A stretch of DNA of 64,000 nucleotides from Exiguobacterium sp. FSL W8-0210 (GTDB lineage Bacteria > Bacillota > Bacilli > Exiguobacteriales > Exiguobacteriaceae): contig NZ_JBBOUK010000001.1 in the NCBI RefSeq assembly GCF_038006045.1, positions 2,149,001 through 2,213,000 on the forward strand, written 5' to 3'. Positions 54,636 to 62,632 of the stretch are shown here, piece by piece (within the stretch, counting starts at the first letter, position 1; every line of letters starts with the position of its first letter). The translations under genes were made by a program, and so were the position numbers. The notes under the pieces are model-generated. The model saw only the letters and a list, made by a program, of their open reading frames with translations, made no database searches and was not told where the DNA came from.

Positions 54636-55145
54636 ATGGTCAAATATACAAAGGCGTTTAAAGTCCAAGTCGCTGAGCGTTATCTAACAGGACGAGACGG
54701 ATACCGAGGTGTGGCGAAAGAATTCGGGATAGCGCATAACCTGGTCCGTGAGTGGTCACGTCTCTATGAGCGTTGGGGGGAAACGATCTTCGATCCTTCC
54801 TATACAACACACTCGCTGGCATTTAAACTGGAGGTATTAAACGACATGGCGACCAATAAGCTGTCCAATAGAGAGACGGCCGTAAAATACCGAATTTCCT
54901 CCCCGGGGATGATCTCGAGATGGCGATCGACGTATGATCGGGAAGGGACCGCAGGTCTGGTCGCCAGACCGAAAGGACGTGCCCCGATGGCGAGACGCAA
55001 GAAGAAGGAATTTGAAGAGATGACAGAAGTCGAGAAGCTCAAAGAGCGGATCGAGTATCTCGAGATGGAGAACGCTGCGTTAAAAAAATTGAAAGCCTTG
55101 GTTCAAGAAGAGAATGCGCGACGAACCGGATCAAGGCACAAGTAA
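54636..55145 (+). CDS. IS3-family transposase OrfA
   Basis: The 169-residue protein has an N-terminal helix-turn-helix ([38 protein letters not shown]), a second HTH-like region, and a C-terminal leucine-zipper region ([21 protein letters not shown]) used for dimerisation. The start at 54636 follows GGGGTG; the 54600 start would lie inside the hairpin. The slippery site at 55082 allows fusion to OrfB. Confidence 0.92.
   Translation: MVKYTKAFKVQVAERYLTGRDGYRGVAKEFGIAHNLVREWSRLYERWGETIFDPSYTTHSLAFKLEVLNDMATNKLSNRETAVKYRISSPGMISRWRSTYDREGTAGLVARPKGRAPMARRKKKEFEEMTEVEKLKERIEYLEMENAALKKLKALVQEENARRTGSRHK
55082..55088 (+). promoter_or_regulatory. -1 programmed frameshift site
   Basis: A_AAA_AAA in the OrfA frame (codons TTA AAA AAA TTG) is a standard slippery heptamer of IS3 elements, and the OrfB frame is open from it. 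Confidence 0.8.
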
Positions 55146-55984
55146 TCGATGAATTGCGATCAATCTATCCCGTTCCGGGACTCCTCCGCGTGCTCGGTAT
55201 GGCACGAAGCGTTTATTACTATTGGCGGACGCGCCTGACGGGCGAAGACAAGTATGCGGAAGTGAAGGCGGCCATCCATACCCTCTTCCACGAACACGAA
55301 GGACGATGTGGCTATCGTCGCATCCACGCACTTCTCGAACGCCAGGGCTTCCGGCACGATCCGAAGACCGTGCGCCGTCTCATGAACGAACTCGGTCTCA
55401 AATGTCTCGTCCGCATGAAGCGATACCGCTCCTATAAAGGACGGGTCGGAAAGGTCGCACCGAATCTTCTTCAACGTGACTTCAAGGCCACCGGTCTGAA
55501 CCAGAAATGGGTGACTGACGTCACTGAATTTCACCTGTTCGGAGAGAAGCTCTACCTTTCTCCGATGATGGACTTGGGAAACCGTGAGATCATCGCCTAT
55601 ACCCTATCGGACCGTCCTACATATCGATTCGTTGGCGAAATGTTAGATCAGGCAATCGGGAAGCTCGACGGAGAGGCGCGCCCAATCCTTCATTCCGATC
55701 AAGGGTGGCATTATCAATACAGAGCGTTCACTGGTACGCTCCACGAGCACGGCATTACGCAAAGCATGTCCCGTAAGGGCAACTGTCTCGACAACGCAGC
55801 CATCGAAAGCTTCTTCGCCGTGCTCAAGTCAGAGCTCCTGTATCTCAAGGAGTTCGATGACATGGACCACTTCAAATGTGAGCTCGAGCGTTACATCGAG
55901 TACTATAACCATCGTCGTATCAAGAGACGACTAAAAAACCTGAGCCCGGTTGAATACCGGACTCAGGTCCTCAAGGTCGCCTGA
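55088..55984 (+). CDS. IS3-family transposase OrfB (produced by -1 frameshift)
   Basis: The catalytic frame is -1 to OrfA and is open from the slippery A7 at 55082-55088, without a good start of its own. It contains the HTH_21 region ([14 protein letters not shown]) and the rve integrase core with the DDE residues in [20 protein letters not shown] and [14 protein letters not shown]. The C-terminus [19 protein letters not shown] is typical of IS3. Together OrfAB is the transposase. The listed start is the frameshift point. Confidence 0.9.
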   Translation: MESLGSRRECATNRIKAQVIDELRSIYPVPGLLRVLGMARSVYYYWRTRLTGEDKYAEVKAAIHTLFHEHEGRCGYRRIHALLERQGFRHDPKTVRRLMNELGLKCLVRMKRYRSYKGRVGKVAPNLLQRDFKATGLNQKWVTDVTEFHLFGEKLYLSPMMDLGNREIIAYTLSDRPTYRFVGEMLDQAIGKLDGEARPILHSDQGWHYQYRAFTGTLHEHGITQSMSRKGNCLDNAAIESFFAVLKSELLYLKEFDDMDHFKCELERYIEYYNHRRIKRRLKNLSPVEYRTQVLKVA

Positions 55985-56021
55985 CAAATTATTTATTGTC
56001 TAACTTTTTTGGTTCAGTTCA

Positions 56022-56040
56022 CAAGAGGACGGCTTTTTTT
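56022..56040. terminator. Right half of the split terminator and right target duplication
   Basis: CAAG (56022-56025) is followed by AGGACGGC and a T run, the 3' arm of the original stem. It abuts the uvrC stop codon, so the terminator formerly served uvrC as well. Confidence 0.85.
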
Positions 56041-57824
56041 CATTCTTCATTCGCTTGACTTAAATATTCAGCGACGGTTTCCGCTAACTTGACAGGTAAT
56101 CCTGCTTCCGCCAACTGTTCGATCGTTGCGCGTCGCAAGCTACGCATCGATCCGAAATGACGAATCAACTGTTGGCGTCGTTTCGGTCCGACTCCTGGAA
56201 TCTCGTCGAGCAAGGAACGAGTCATCCCTTTTGAACGGAGCGAGCGGTGGAACGTGATCGCGAACCGATGGACTTCATCTTGCATGCGTTGAAGTAGATA
56301 AAACGCACTTGAACGCGGACTTAGTTCAATTAACCGTGCACCTTCTCCGAACAACAACTGACTTGTCCGGTGTTTGTCATCCTTTTTTAATGACCCGACT
56401 GGCAGGGATAAACCGAGTTCATCTTGAATGACTTCTAAAGCAGCATTCAACTGTCCAACTCCTCCGTCAATCAGGACGAGATCTGGAAGGCGCGCTCCTT
56501 CAAGTAACAACCGACGATACCGACGGCGCACGATTTCCCGCATCGATTCATAGTCATCGGGTCCTTGCACCGTCCGGATCTTGAACTTCCGGTATTCCTT
56601 CTTAAGCGGTTTACCGTCTTCAAAGACGACGAGTGCCGAGACGGCATCCGCACCTTGAATGTTCGCGTTATCGATGATTTCGATCCGTGACAGTGGATGA
56701 ACGTCAATCGCATCGGCGAGTTCTTCGACTGCTTGAACGGTCCGTTTCTCATCTTTTGCTAACAACTCGAAGCGTTCCGAGATCGCATTTTCAGCATTCT
56801 TCGTCGCTAAATCAAGTAATTTCCGTTTTGATCCTCGGACCGGAACGTGAATTTTAATCGATAGCGCCTCTTTGAGTAACAACTGATTGACGAGTGGCGG
56901 TACATAGACTTCACTTGGCTTGATGTTCTTTTCGTAGAACTGGACGATGAAGCTCTCGAGCTCTTCTGCCGGCGTACCATAGATCGGGAAAAGCGAGACA
57001 TCACGTTCGATCATCTTTCCGCCGCGAAGGAAGAAGACTTGGACACACATCCAGCCTTTATCGACATGGATCCCGAATACGTCACGTGACGTCAGATCCG
57101 CTGTGATCATGTTTTGTTTGTTCATGATTGACTCGATCGCCCTTACTTGATCGCGCAATTCTCCTGCACGTTCGAATTCCATTGTTTCGGCTGCTTCCGC
57201 CATCTTGTGCTTCAAGCTTTCAACGAGTTCCTTCGTGTCGCCCGACAAGAACCGTCGGATTTCCGATACGAGTGCTTTTTGTTCCGATTCAAGATTCGGG
57301 ATTTCACATGGGCCGAGACATTGTCCAATATGATAATACAGACAGAGTTTCTTCGGCATCGGCTGACATTTACGTAACGGATATAAACGATCTAACAGAC
57401 GTTTTGTTTCGTTCGCTGCATACGCATTCGGATACGGACCGAAGTAATGACCGCCGTCCTTTTTTAACTTACGTGTCGTAATCAATCGTGGATAGGTCTC
57501 ATTCGTAATTTTCAAGTACGGGTAAGATTTATCATCCTTCAGCATGATATTGTATTTCGGATCATGTTTCTTAATTAGTGTCATCTCAAGCAGCAACGCT
57601 TCGAGTTCACTGGCTGTGATGATGTATTCGAAATCACGGACTTCCGCGACGAGACGTTCCGTCTTAATATCATGTGCTCCCGTGAAATAAGAGCGGACTC
57701 GGTTTTTGAGATTTTTTGCTTTTCCGACATAGATGACTTCGCCGAATTCGTTTTTGTGTAGATAACATCCCGGCTCATCCGGCAAAAGGGATAGTTTCGC
57801 TTTGATATGTTCTTGATGTCCCAA
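56040..57824 (-). CDS. uvrC: Excinuclease ABC subunit C
   Basis: UvrC makes the dual incisions in nucleotide excision repair. The 594-residue protein has the GIY-YIG domain (LLPDEPGCYLHKN, VIYVGKAKNLKNRVRSYF), a cysteine cluster (LYYHIGQCLGPC), a UVR motif (KMAEAAETMEFERAGELRDQ), the RNase H-like domain (VLIDGGVGQLNAAL) and a C-terminal helix-hairpin-helix (LLDEIPGVGPKRRQQLI). The start is TTG at 57824 (L in the ORF) with AAGGAG eight bases upstream; 34 further codons upstream have no good site. Confidence 0.95.
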   Translation of the reverse strand: MGHQEHIKAKLSLLPDEPGCYLHKNEFGEVIYVGKAKNLKNRVRSYFTGAHDIKTERLVAEVRDFEYIITASELEALLLEMTLIKKHDPKYNIMLKDDKSYPYLKITNETYPRLITTRKLKKDGGHYFGPYPNAYAANETKRLLDRLYPLRKCQPMPKKLCLYYHIGQCLGPCEIPNLESEQKALVSEIRRFLSGDTKELVESLKHKMAEAAETMEFERAGELRDQVRAIESIMNKQNMITADLTSRDVFGIHVDKGWMCVQVFFLRGGKMIERDVSLFPIYGTPAEELESFIVQFYEKNIKPSEVYVPPLVNQLLLKEALSIKIHVPVRGSKRKLLDLATKNAENAISERFELLAKDEKRTVQAVEELADAIDVHPLSRIEIIDNANIQGADAVSALVVFEDGKPLKKEYRKFKIRTVQGPDDYESMREIVRRRYRRLLLEGARLPDLVLIDGGVGQLNAALEVIQDELGLSLPVGSLKKDDKHRTSQLLFGEGARLIELSPRSSAFYLLQRMQDEVHRFAITFHRSLRSKGMTRSLLDEIPGVGPKRRQQLIRHFGSMRSLRRATIEQLAEAGLPVKLAETVAEYLSQANEE

Positions 57825-57906
57825 ATAAATGTCTCCTTTCACCGTTTTTAGTTTTATTCGTTCGGGTAAATACCATGCATTGATTATGACATACGGAGGA
57901 TGAAAA

Positions 57907-59229
57907 ATGCGTACATATGATTGCATTGTGATTGGAACGGGTTCTGCTGGAAATCAAGCGGCTTATAAATTCATCGAAAAAGGACTACGTGTTGCCATCG
58001 TTGAGAATTTCACTCCAGGAGGTACATGCGCACAGCGTGGATGTGACGCCAAAAAAATCTTATTGACGGGTAGTGAGACGAAAGATGCTGTCGAACGTTT
58101 ACTCGGATACGGCGTCAAAGGATTAATTTCGATTGATTGGCGCCAATTGATGGAGCGTAAGAATGAATATACACGTGCTATTCCTGAGCAAACACGAAAA
58201 CGGTACGCGGAAACGGACATCGACTATTTCCATGGAGAACCGCATTTCGTGTCTTCACATCGTCTTCGAATTGGTGAAGAAGAAATCGAAGGGAAACAGT
58301 TTTTAATCGCAACAGGTTTACGACCTCGCGAATTATCTGTACCCGGTAGTGAGCGTTTCATAACAAGTAATGAGTTTCTTGAACTGAAAGAACTTCCACG
58401 CCGACTCGTCTGCATCGGTGGCGGTTATATCTCGTTCGAGTTCGCCCATCTCGCTCGTATTGCTGGCGCAGACGTCACGATCGTCTTACGTTCTAACGCC
58501 TTAAAACAATTCGAAAGTGAATTGGTCGATGTGCTGTTAGAAGCCACACGGGCACTTGGTATCTCGATCATCAAAGAAGCAGAAGTCGTCGCTTACGAAG
58601 AGGACTCACTTCGTTTATCGAACGGTGACGTGTTGAAGACCGACGTCGTCTTGAACGCGACTGGACGTGTCGCGAGTATCGATCAGCTCGGACTTGAAAC
58701 TATCGGCGTTGCACATAATGAAAAAGGAATTCACGTCAATGAATATCTCCAGTCTTCTGTGGAACATATCTATGCTGCAGGAGACGTCGCTGTCAGCGGG
58801 AATCCTGCCTTGACACCGTTCGCTGGAACCGAAGGACGACTCGCTGCTGATAACATGCTCGAAGGGAACAATCGGAAACTAGAGCTGCTTCCTGTACCTA
58901 GCGTCGTATTCACCGCGCCGAACCTCGCCCTCGTTGGTGAGACGGAAGCTGCTTTGAAAAAAGCAGGTATTCCTTATCGTGGTCGCTTGATTGATACGTC
59001 CGCTTGGCAAACGAACGTACGGATCAAGGACAGTTTCGCTCGGGCGAAAGTGCTCGTCGGGGAAGATGATCAAGTCCTTGGCGCACACTTCATCGGTGTC
59101 AATGCAGCGGAACTAGCAAACTATTTCTCGTTTGCGATGCAGCACCGGATTCCAAGTACTTCGATGCAACAGACTGGATTCGCTTACCCGACACCTGCTT
59201 CAGACATCGCTTCGTTATTCGAGGATTGA
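57907..59229 (+). CDS. FAD-dependent pyridine-nucleotide disulfide oxidoreductase-like protein
   Basis: The 440-residue protein has the FAD fold (CIVIGTGSAGNQAAY), the redox pair Cys41 and Cys46 in GGTCAQRGCDAKK, the NAD(P) motif (CIGGGYISFEFAHLA), the FAD contact (HIYAAGDVA) and a C-terminal dimerisation domain. In classical members the C-terminus has a His-Glu active pair (HxHPTxxE); here the position reads FAYPTPASDIASLF, so the His is Tyr and the Glu is Asp. It may therefore act on another substrate or as an NAD(P)H oxidase or reductase. It is divergent from uvrC and 14 bases upstream of the VOC gene. It is absent here in Bacillus. Confidence 0.85.
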   Translation: MRTYDCIVIGTGSAGNQAAYKFIEKGLRVAIVENFTPGGTCAQRGCDAKKILLTGSETKDAVERLLGYGVKGLISIDWRQLMERKNEYTRAIPEQTRKRYAETDIDYFHGEPHFVSSHRLRIGEEEIEGKQFLIATGLRPRELSVPGSERFITSNEFLELKELPRRLVCIGGGYISFEFAHLARIAGADVTIVLRSNALKQFESELVDVLLEATRALGISIIKEAEVVAYEEDSLRLSNGDVLKTDVVLNATGRVASIDQLGLETIGVAHNEKGIHVNEYLQSSVEHIYAAGDVAVSGNPALTPFAGTEGRLAADNMLEGNNRKLELLPVPSVVFTAPNLALVGETEAALKKAGIPYRGRLIDTSAWQTNVRIKDSFARAKVLVGEDDQVLGAHFIGVNAAELANYFSFAMQHRIPSTSMQQTGFAYPTPASDIASLFED

Positions 59230-59243
59230 CAGGAGGCTTTTGG

Positions 59244-59621
59244 ATGATCCAATACGGCTATACGATTTTATACGTTGAAGACACGGCACGGACGCTGGCA
59301 TTCTATCGAGACGTTCTTGGACTACCCGTCAAGGCGGAGCACGGCAGCTACATCGAGTTCGAGACCGGTCAGACGACACTCGCCTTCAATACGCGTGAAG
59401 ACGTGCAACAGTTGATTCCGGATTACACGATACCGAGTGGAAAAACACAACAGACGTTAGAGATTGGTTTCATCACGGATGACGTCCCTACTCTATTTCA
59501 GAAGGTGGTGGAGGCAGGATATGAGACCGTCCTCGCGCCTGTACAAAAACCATGGGGGCAAGTCGTCGCCTATGTCCTCGACCCCGATGGTCACCTGATT
59601 GAACTTTGTACGCCAATGTAA
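59244..59621 (+). CDS. VOC (glyoxalase/bleomycin resistance) family protein
   Basis: The 125-residue protein has the two beta-alpha-beta-beta-beta modules of the vicinal oxygen chelate fold, with YIEFETGQTTLAFN and the C-terminal DPDGHLIELC, one of the metal-ligand Glu positions. Substrate is not readable; relatives include glyoxalase, dioxygenase and antibiotic-binding proteins. The start at 59244 has AGGAGG upstream. It follows the oxidoreductase gene closely, suggesting a two-gene unit. Confidence 0.85.
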   Translation: MIQYGYTILYVEDTARTLAFYRDVLGLPVKAEHGSYIEFETGQTTLAFNTREDVQQLIPDYTIPSGKTQQTLEIGFITDDVPTLFQKVVEAGYETVLAPVQKPWGQVVAYVLDPDGHLIELCTPM

Positions 59622-59630
59622 TCTAAAAAA

Positions 59631-59664
59631 AACAGACCGTTCTGCCTGTGCAGAACGGTCTGTT
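59631..59664. terminator. Bidirectional terminator between VOC gene and trxA
   Basis: AACAGACCGTTCTGC and GCAGAACGGTCTGTT pair perfectly around CTGT. A tracts and T tracts on both sides allow it to serve both converging genes. Confidence 0.93.
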
Positions 59665-59682
59665 TTGATATGCAGGAAAGAA

Positions 59683-59994
59683 TTAGTTAGATGTTTCAAC
59701 GAATTCTTTAAGTGCGTCTTTTGGCATGAAGCCCATTGTTTTGTTGACAGGTTGTCCATCTTTGAAGAGAACGAGTGTCGGGATACTTTGAACTTGGAAT
59801 GCTCCAGCTACTTCTGGGTTTGCATCTACGTCGACTTTGACGATTTTTACATCTTGCATGTCAGCATCGAGTTCTTCAAGAACAGGTGCGAGCATACGAC
59901 ATGGTCCACACCATGTTGCCCAAAAATCAACAAGGACGAGTCCTTCTTGTGTTTCTTCTTTAAATGATTGGCTAGTTGCGTGTACGATTGCCAT
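59683..59994 (-). CDS. trxA: Thioredoxin
   Basis: The 103-residue protein has the active site WCGPC (Cys29, Cys32) and cis-proline loop SIPTLVLF. It reduces protein disulfides and supports ribonucleotide reductase. TTAGGAGG precedes the ATG. It follows etfA as in Bacillus. Confidence 0.97.
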   Translation of the reverse strand: MAIVHATSQSFKEETQEGLVLVDFWATWCGPCRMLAPVLEELDADMQDVKIVKVDVDANPEVAGAFQVQSIPTLVLFKDGQPVNKTMGFMPKDALKEFVETSN

Positions 59995-60113
59995 TGATCA
60001 TAACCTCCTAATGAGTAGATCGACCCGGTAAAAAAATGGGTGATCTCTTTATTGATTTGAGTATATCATAGCAGTCTCTTCCAACAAACGAAACTGCTCA
60101 CGCGAAAAATCTG

Positions 60114-60148
60114 CAAAAACAACCGGCACCATGATAATGGCACCGGTC
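60114..60148 (-). terminator. Terminator after etfA
   Basis: ACCGGTGCCA pairs with TGGTGCCGGT and is followed by TGTTTTTG on the minus strand. It gives trxA an independent transcript. Confidence 0.85.
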
Positions 60149-60155
60149 TTCAAAC

Positions 60156-61121
60156 TCATCCGTGAACGAGCATTTTTTTGAATTCAGCTGTCAATAGTGG
60201 CACGACATCGAACAAATCACCGACGATCCCGTAGTCCGCGACAGAGAAGATGTTCGCTTCTGGATCCTTATTGATCGCAACGATCACTTTGGCATTCGAC
60301 ATCCCCGCTAAGTGTTGAATCGCACCCGAGATCCCGCACGCGATATACAAGTCTGGTGTAACGACTTTCCCCGTCTGACCGATTTGAAGTGCATAATCGC
60401 AGTAATCCGCATCACAAGCACCACGCGAAGCACCAACTGCTCCTCCGAGAACATCCGCTAGTTCTTGTAACGGTGCGAAGCCGTCTGAGCTCTTGACACC
60501 GCGTCCACCCGCAACGATGACTTTTGCCTCTGATAAATCAACACCACCTGTTGCTTTACGTACGATGTCTGCGACGATCGTCCGTAAATCCTTCAGCTCG
60601 ACTGTGACCGACTCGACCGTGCCTTGTGAACTCCCCGTTTCGAGCGGATCGATGTTATTCGGACGGACCGTAAAGAGTGTCTTGCCTTCTGCGACTTTGA
60701 CTTTTTCAAATGCTTTCCCTGAATAGATCGGTCGGATGAACGTTGCTTCCGCGCCTTCCCCTTCAATCGCCGTCACGTCACTGATCAAACCGGCTTGCAA
60801 TTTTGCCGCGATTTTCGGTGATAGATCCTTGCCGAGCGACGTATGTCCGAAGACGAGCACGTCGGGTGACGTCCGGTTCATCAACTCGAGGAAGACTTGT
60901 CCGTAACCGTCTGGCGTGTAGTGTAGAAGACGCTCATCCTCGACGACGAGCACCTGGTCCGCTCCGCGTGATGCTAGTGCATCCGCATCCTTTGCAACAT
61001 CGTGTCCAATCAGGACTGCGATGACTTCGTCAGCGACACGTCGCGCTGCTGCGATTGCCTCAAACGACACATTCCGTAAACTGCCATCCCGTGATTCTGC
61101 GAGTACTAATGCTTTTGTCAT
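60156..61121 (-). CDS. etfA: Electron transfer flavoprotein alpha subunit
   Basis: EtfA with EtfB carries electrons from acyl-CoA dehydrogenases to the respiratory chain. The 321-residue protein has the C-terminal FAD domain with GRGVKSSDGFAPLQELADVLGG-like segment and GQTGKVVTPDLYIACGISGAIQHL. GGGGGAG precedes the ATG. It is 13 bases after etfB. Confidence 0.96.
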   Translation of the reverse strand: MTKALVLAESRDGSLRNVSFEAIAAARRVADEVIAVLIGHDVAKDADALASRGADQVLVVEDERLLHYTPDGYGQVFLELMNRTSPDVLVFGHTSLGKDLSPKIAAKLQAGLISDVTAIEGEGAEATFIRPIYSGKAFEKVKVAEGKTLFTVRPNNIDPLETGSSQGTVESVTVELKDLRTIVADIVRKATGGVDLSEAKVIVAGGRGVKSSDGFAPLQELADVLGGAVGASRGACDADYCDYALQIGQTGKVVTPDLYIACGISGAIQHLAGMSNAKVIVAINKDPEANIFSVADYGIVGDLFDVVPLLTAEFKKMLVHG

Positions 61122-61134
61122 TCGTTTCTCCCCC

Positions 61135-61908
61135 TTAGACCACTTTTGCTTCGTTGCGTAATAATGATGCGAGCTGTGCGACTTGCTCGTTTAGTTCACC
61201 TTCAAGGATCTTACCGGCTGCTTTGTTCGGTGGTAAGAAACGCTCGATCGTCTCTAGACGTGGTGTGAGTTCGTCTTCATCCAGTTCGAGATCATCAAGT
61301 TCGAGTTCTTCTAGCGGCTTTTTCTTCGCTTTCATGATCCCCGGAAGACTTGGGTAACGTGGTTCGTTCAACCCTTGTTGCGCAGTCACGAGTAACGGAA
61401 GTGTTGTTTCGATTGTCTCCGTATCCCCTTCAGCGTCGCGTGTTACGACAGCTTTCGTACCGTCGAGCTCTAGTTTCGTGATCGTCGTCACATAAGGGAT
61501 GTCGAGTAATTCTGCGACGCGTGGTGCTACTTGACCACTTCCGCCATCAACTGCGACGTTTCCGGCGATGACGAGATCAACCGTTTGTTCCTTCAAATAA
61601 CCAGCGAGCACTTCAGAAATCGTGAAATGATCTGCCTCTTCGATATCATCTTCAATCGAGATGCGAACTGCTTGGTCCGCTCCCATTGCGAGTGCTGTTC
61701 GTAATTCCTTGTCCGCATCTTCCGGTCCGACCGTCACGACCGTCACCGTTCCCCCTTGTGCATCACGGACACGAATCGCTTCTTCTACCGCATACTCATC
61801 GTACGGGTTAATGATGAACTCAGCGCCATCCTCATCGATTTGACCATTCTCGAGTTGGATTGCTTCTTCCGTATCAAACGTGCGTTTCAACAGTACATAG
61901 ATTTCCAT
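61135..61908 (-). CDS. etfB: Electron transfer flavoprotein beta subunit
   Basis: The 257-residue protein has INPYDEYAVEEAIRVRD near the start, the nucleotide-binding VIAGNVAVDGGSGQVAPRVAELL and the conserved LNEPRYPSLPGIMKAKKKPL. It binds AMP and forms the heterodimer with EtfA. It follows fadR by 74 bases; fadB, between them in Bacillus, is absent. Confidence 0.96.
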   Translation of the reverse strand: MEIYVLLKRTFDTEEAIQLENGQIDEDGAEFIINPYDEYAVEEAIRVRDAQGGTVTVVTVGPEDADKELRTALAMGADQAVRISIEDDIEEADHFTISEVLAGYLKEQTVDLVIAGNVAVDGGSGQVAPRVAELLDIPYVTTITKLELDGTKAVVTRDAEGDTETIETTLPLLVTAQQGLNEPRYPSLPGIMKAKKKPLEELELDDLELDEDELTPRLETIERFLPPNKAAGKILEGELNEQVAQLASLLRNEAKVV

Positions 61909-61982
61909 CTCATGCTCCCCCTTGTCGTCTATTCACCATCATTCTTTGTATCCGCTTACATGATTGTTGTCATGAAAAGGGC

Positions 61983-62561
61983 TTAACTCAGCCCTTTGAT
62001 CAACATCCGATGAATCCCGTCACGTGTCTCAAGCAACTCATATTTGAATCCACTTGCCATCCAGCTCGTCACGACCTCATCGATCGTTCCGAAAATCATC
62101 TGACGTGCTAATCGATAATCGAGTTCGTTTGAAAACTCACCTGTCGTCATCCCGTGCTTGACGACTCGGTCAATCAGATGCAAGTACGGTTTCAAGACGG
62201 CAGCGATGTTTTGACGCATGTCTTGGTTCGATTGACGCAATTCGATCTGCGTGACGACCGCTAAATCATAGTCGACGGATAATTGCTCGAGGTGCGCCTC
62301 GATCAATGCTGCCAATTGTTCCGTCGCTGACGTATGGCTCGCGATTTGTCCTTCGGAATATTCGATGAAACTTCCCATTTTCGCTTGGAAGAGCGAAATC
62401 AAGAGATGTTCTTTATTCTTGAAGTACAGATAAATCGTTCCATCCGCAACTCCGGCTTCCTTTGCAATGGCAGTCACTTTCGCTCCATGGTAGCCGTTCT
62501 TAGCGATGACTTTTACGGCGGCATCAATGATGCGGTCACTCTTTGACATTGTTCGTTTCAT
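61983..62561 (-). CDS. fadR: TetR-family fatty-acid regulator FadR
   Basis: The 192-residue protein has the TetR helix-turn-helix (IIDAAVKVIAKNGYHGAKVT, IAKEAGVADGTIYLYFKNKE) and a long ligand-binding part. In Bacillus, FadR represses beta-oxidation genes and is released by long-chain acyl-CoA. The start at 62561 has AGGAG upstream; the longer frame to 62600 runs through a FadR-type operator. Position between a long-chain acyl-CoA ligase and etfB supports the call. Confidence 0.9.
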   Translation of the reverse strand: MKRTMSKSDRIIDAAVKVIAKNGYHGAKVTAIAKEAGVADGTIYLYFKNKEHLLISLFQAKMGSFIEYSEGQIASHTSATEQLAALIEAHLEQLSVDYDLAVVTQIELRQSNQDMRQNIAAVLKPYLHLIDRVVKHGMTTGEFSNELDYRLARQMIFGTIDEVVTSWMASGFKYELLETRDGIHRMLIKGLS

Positions 62562-62584
62562 TCCACTATCTCCTAACGCATAAA

Positions 62585-62604
62585 ATGAATGATGGTTCAT
62601 TCAT
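62585..62604. promoter_or_regulatory. FadR operator
   Basis: ATGAATGA-TGGT-TCATTCAT has perfect eight-base arms and fits the Bacillus FadR consensus of TGAATGA and TCATTCA half-sites. It lies 24 bases before fadR, so FadR probably represses its own transcription and that of etfBA. Confidence 0.85.
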
Positions 62605-62632
62605 ATTTATTCTATCATGCCATTTTATCCTG

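Larger units (their letters stand above)
54582..56021 (+). mobile_element. IS3-family (IS150-like) insertion sequence, 1440 bp, intact
   Basis: The element starts TGAACTGCCCCATAAAAGTT and its right end, read inward, starts TGAACTGAACCAAAAAAGTT, so the termini are imperfect inverted repeats of about 25 bases. It carries two overlapping transposase frames joined by a -1 slippery site, with full DDE residues, and is flanked by CAAG duplications. All parts look intact, so it may be active and recently inserted. Confidence 0.93.

Noticed and set aside
61909-61982. Second FadR operator before etfB
   Set aside because: No TGAATGA/TCATTCA pair is present in the fadR-etfB gap.
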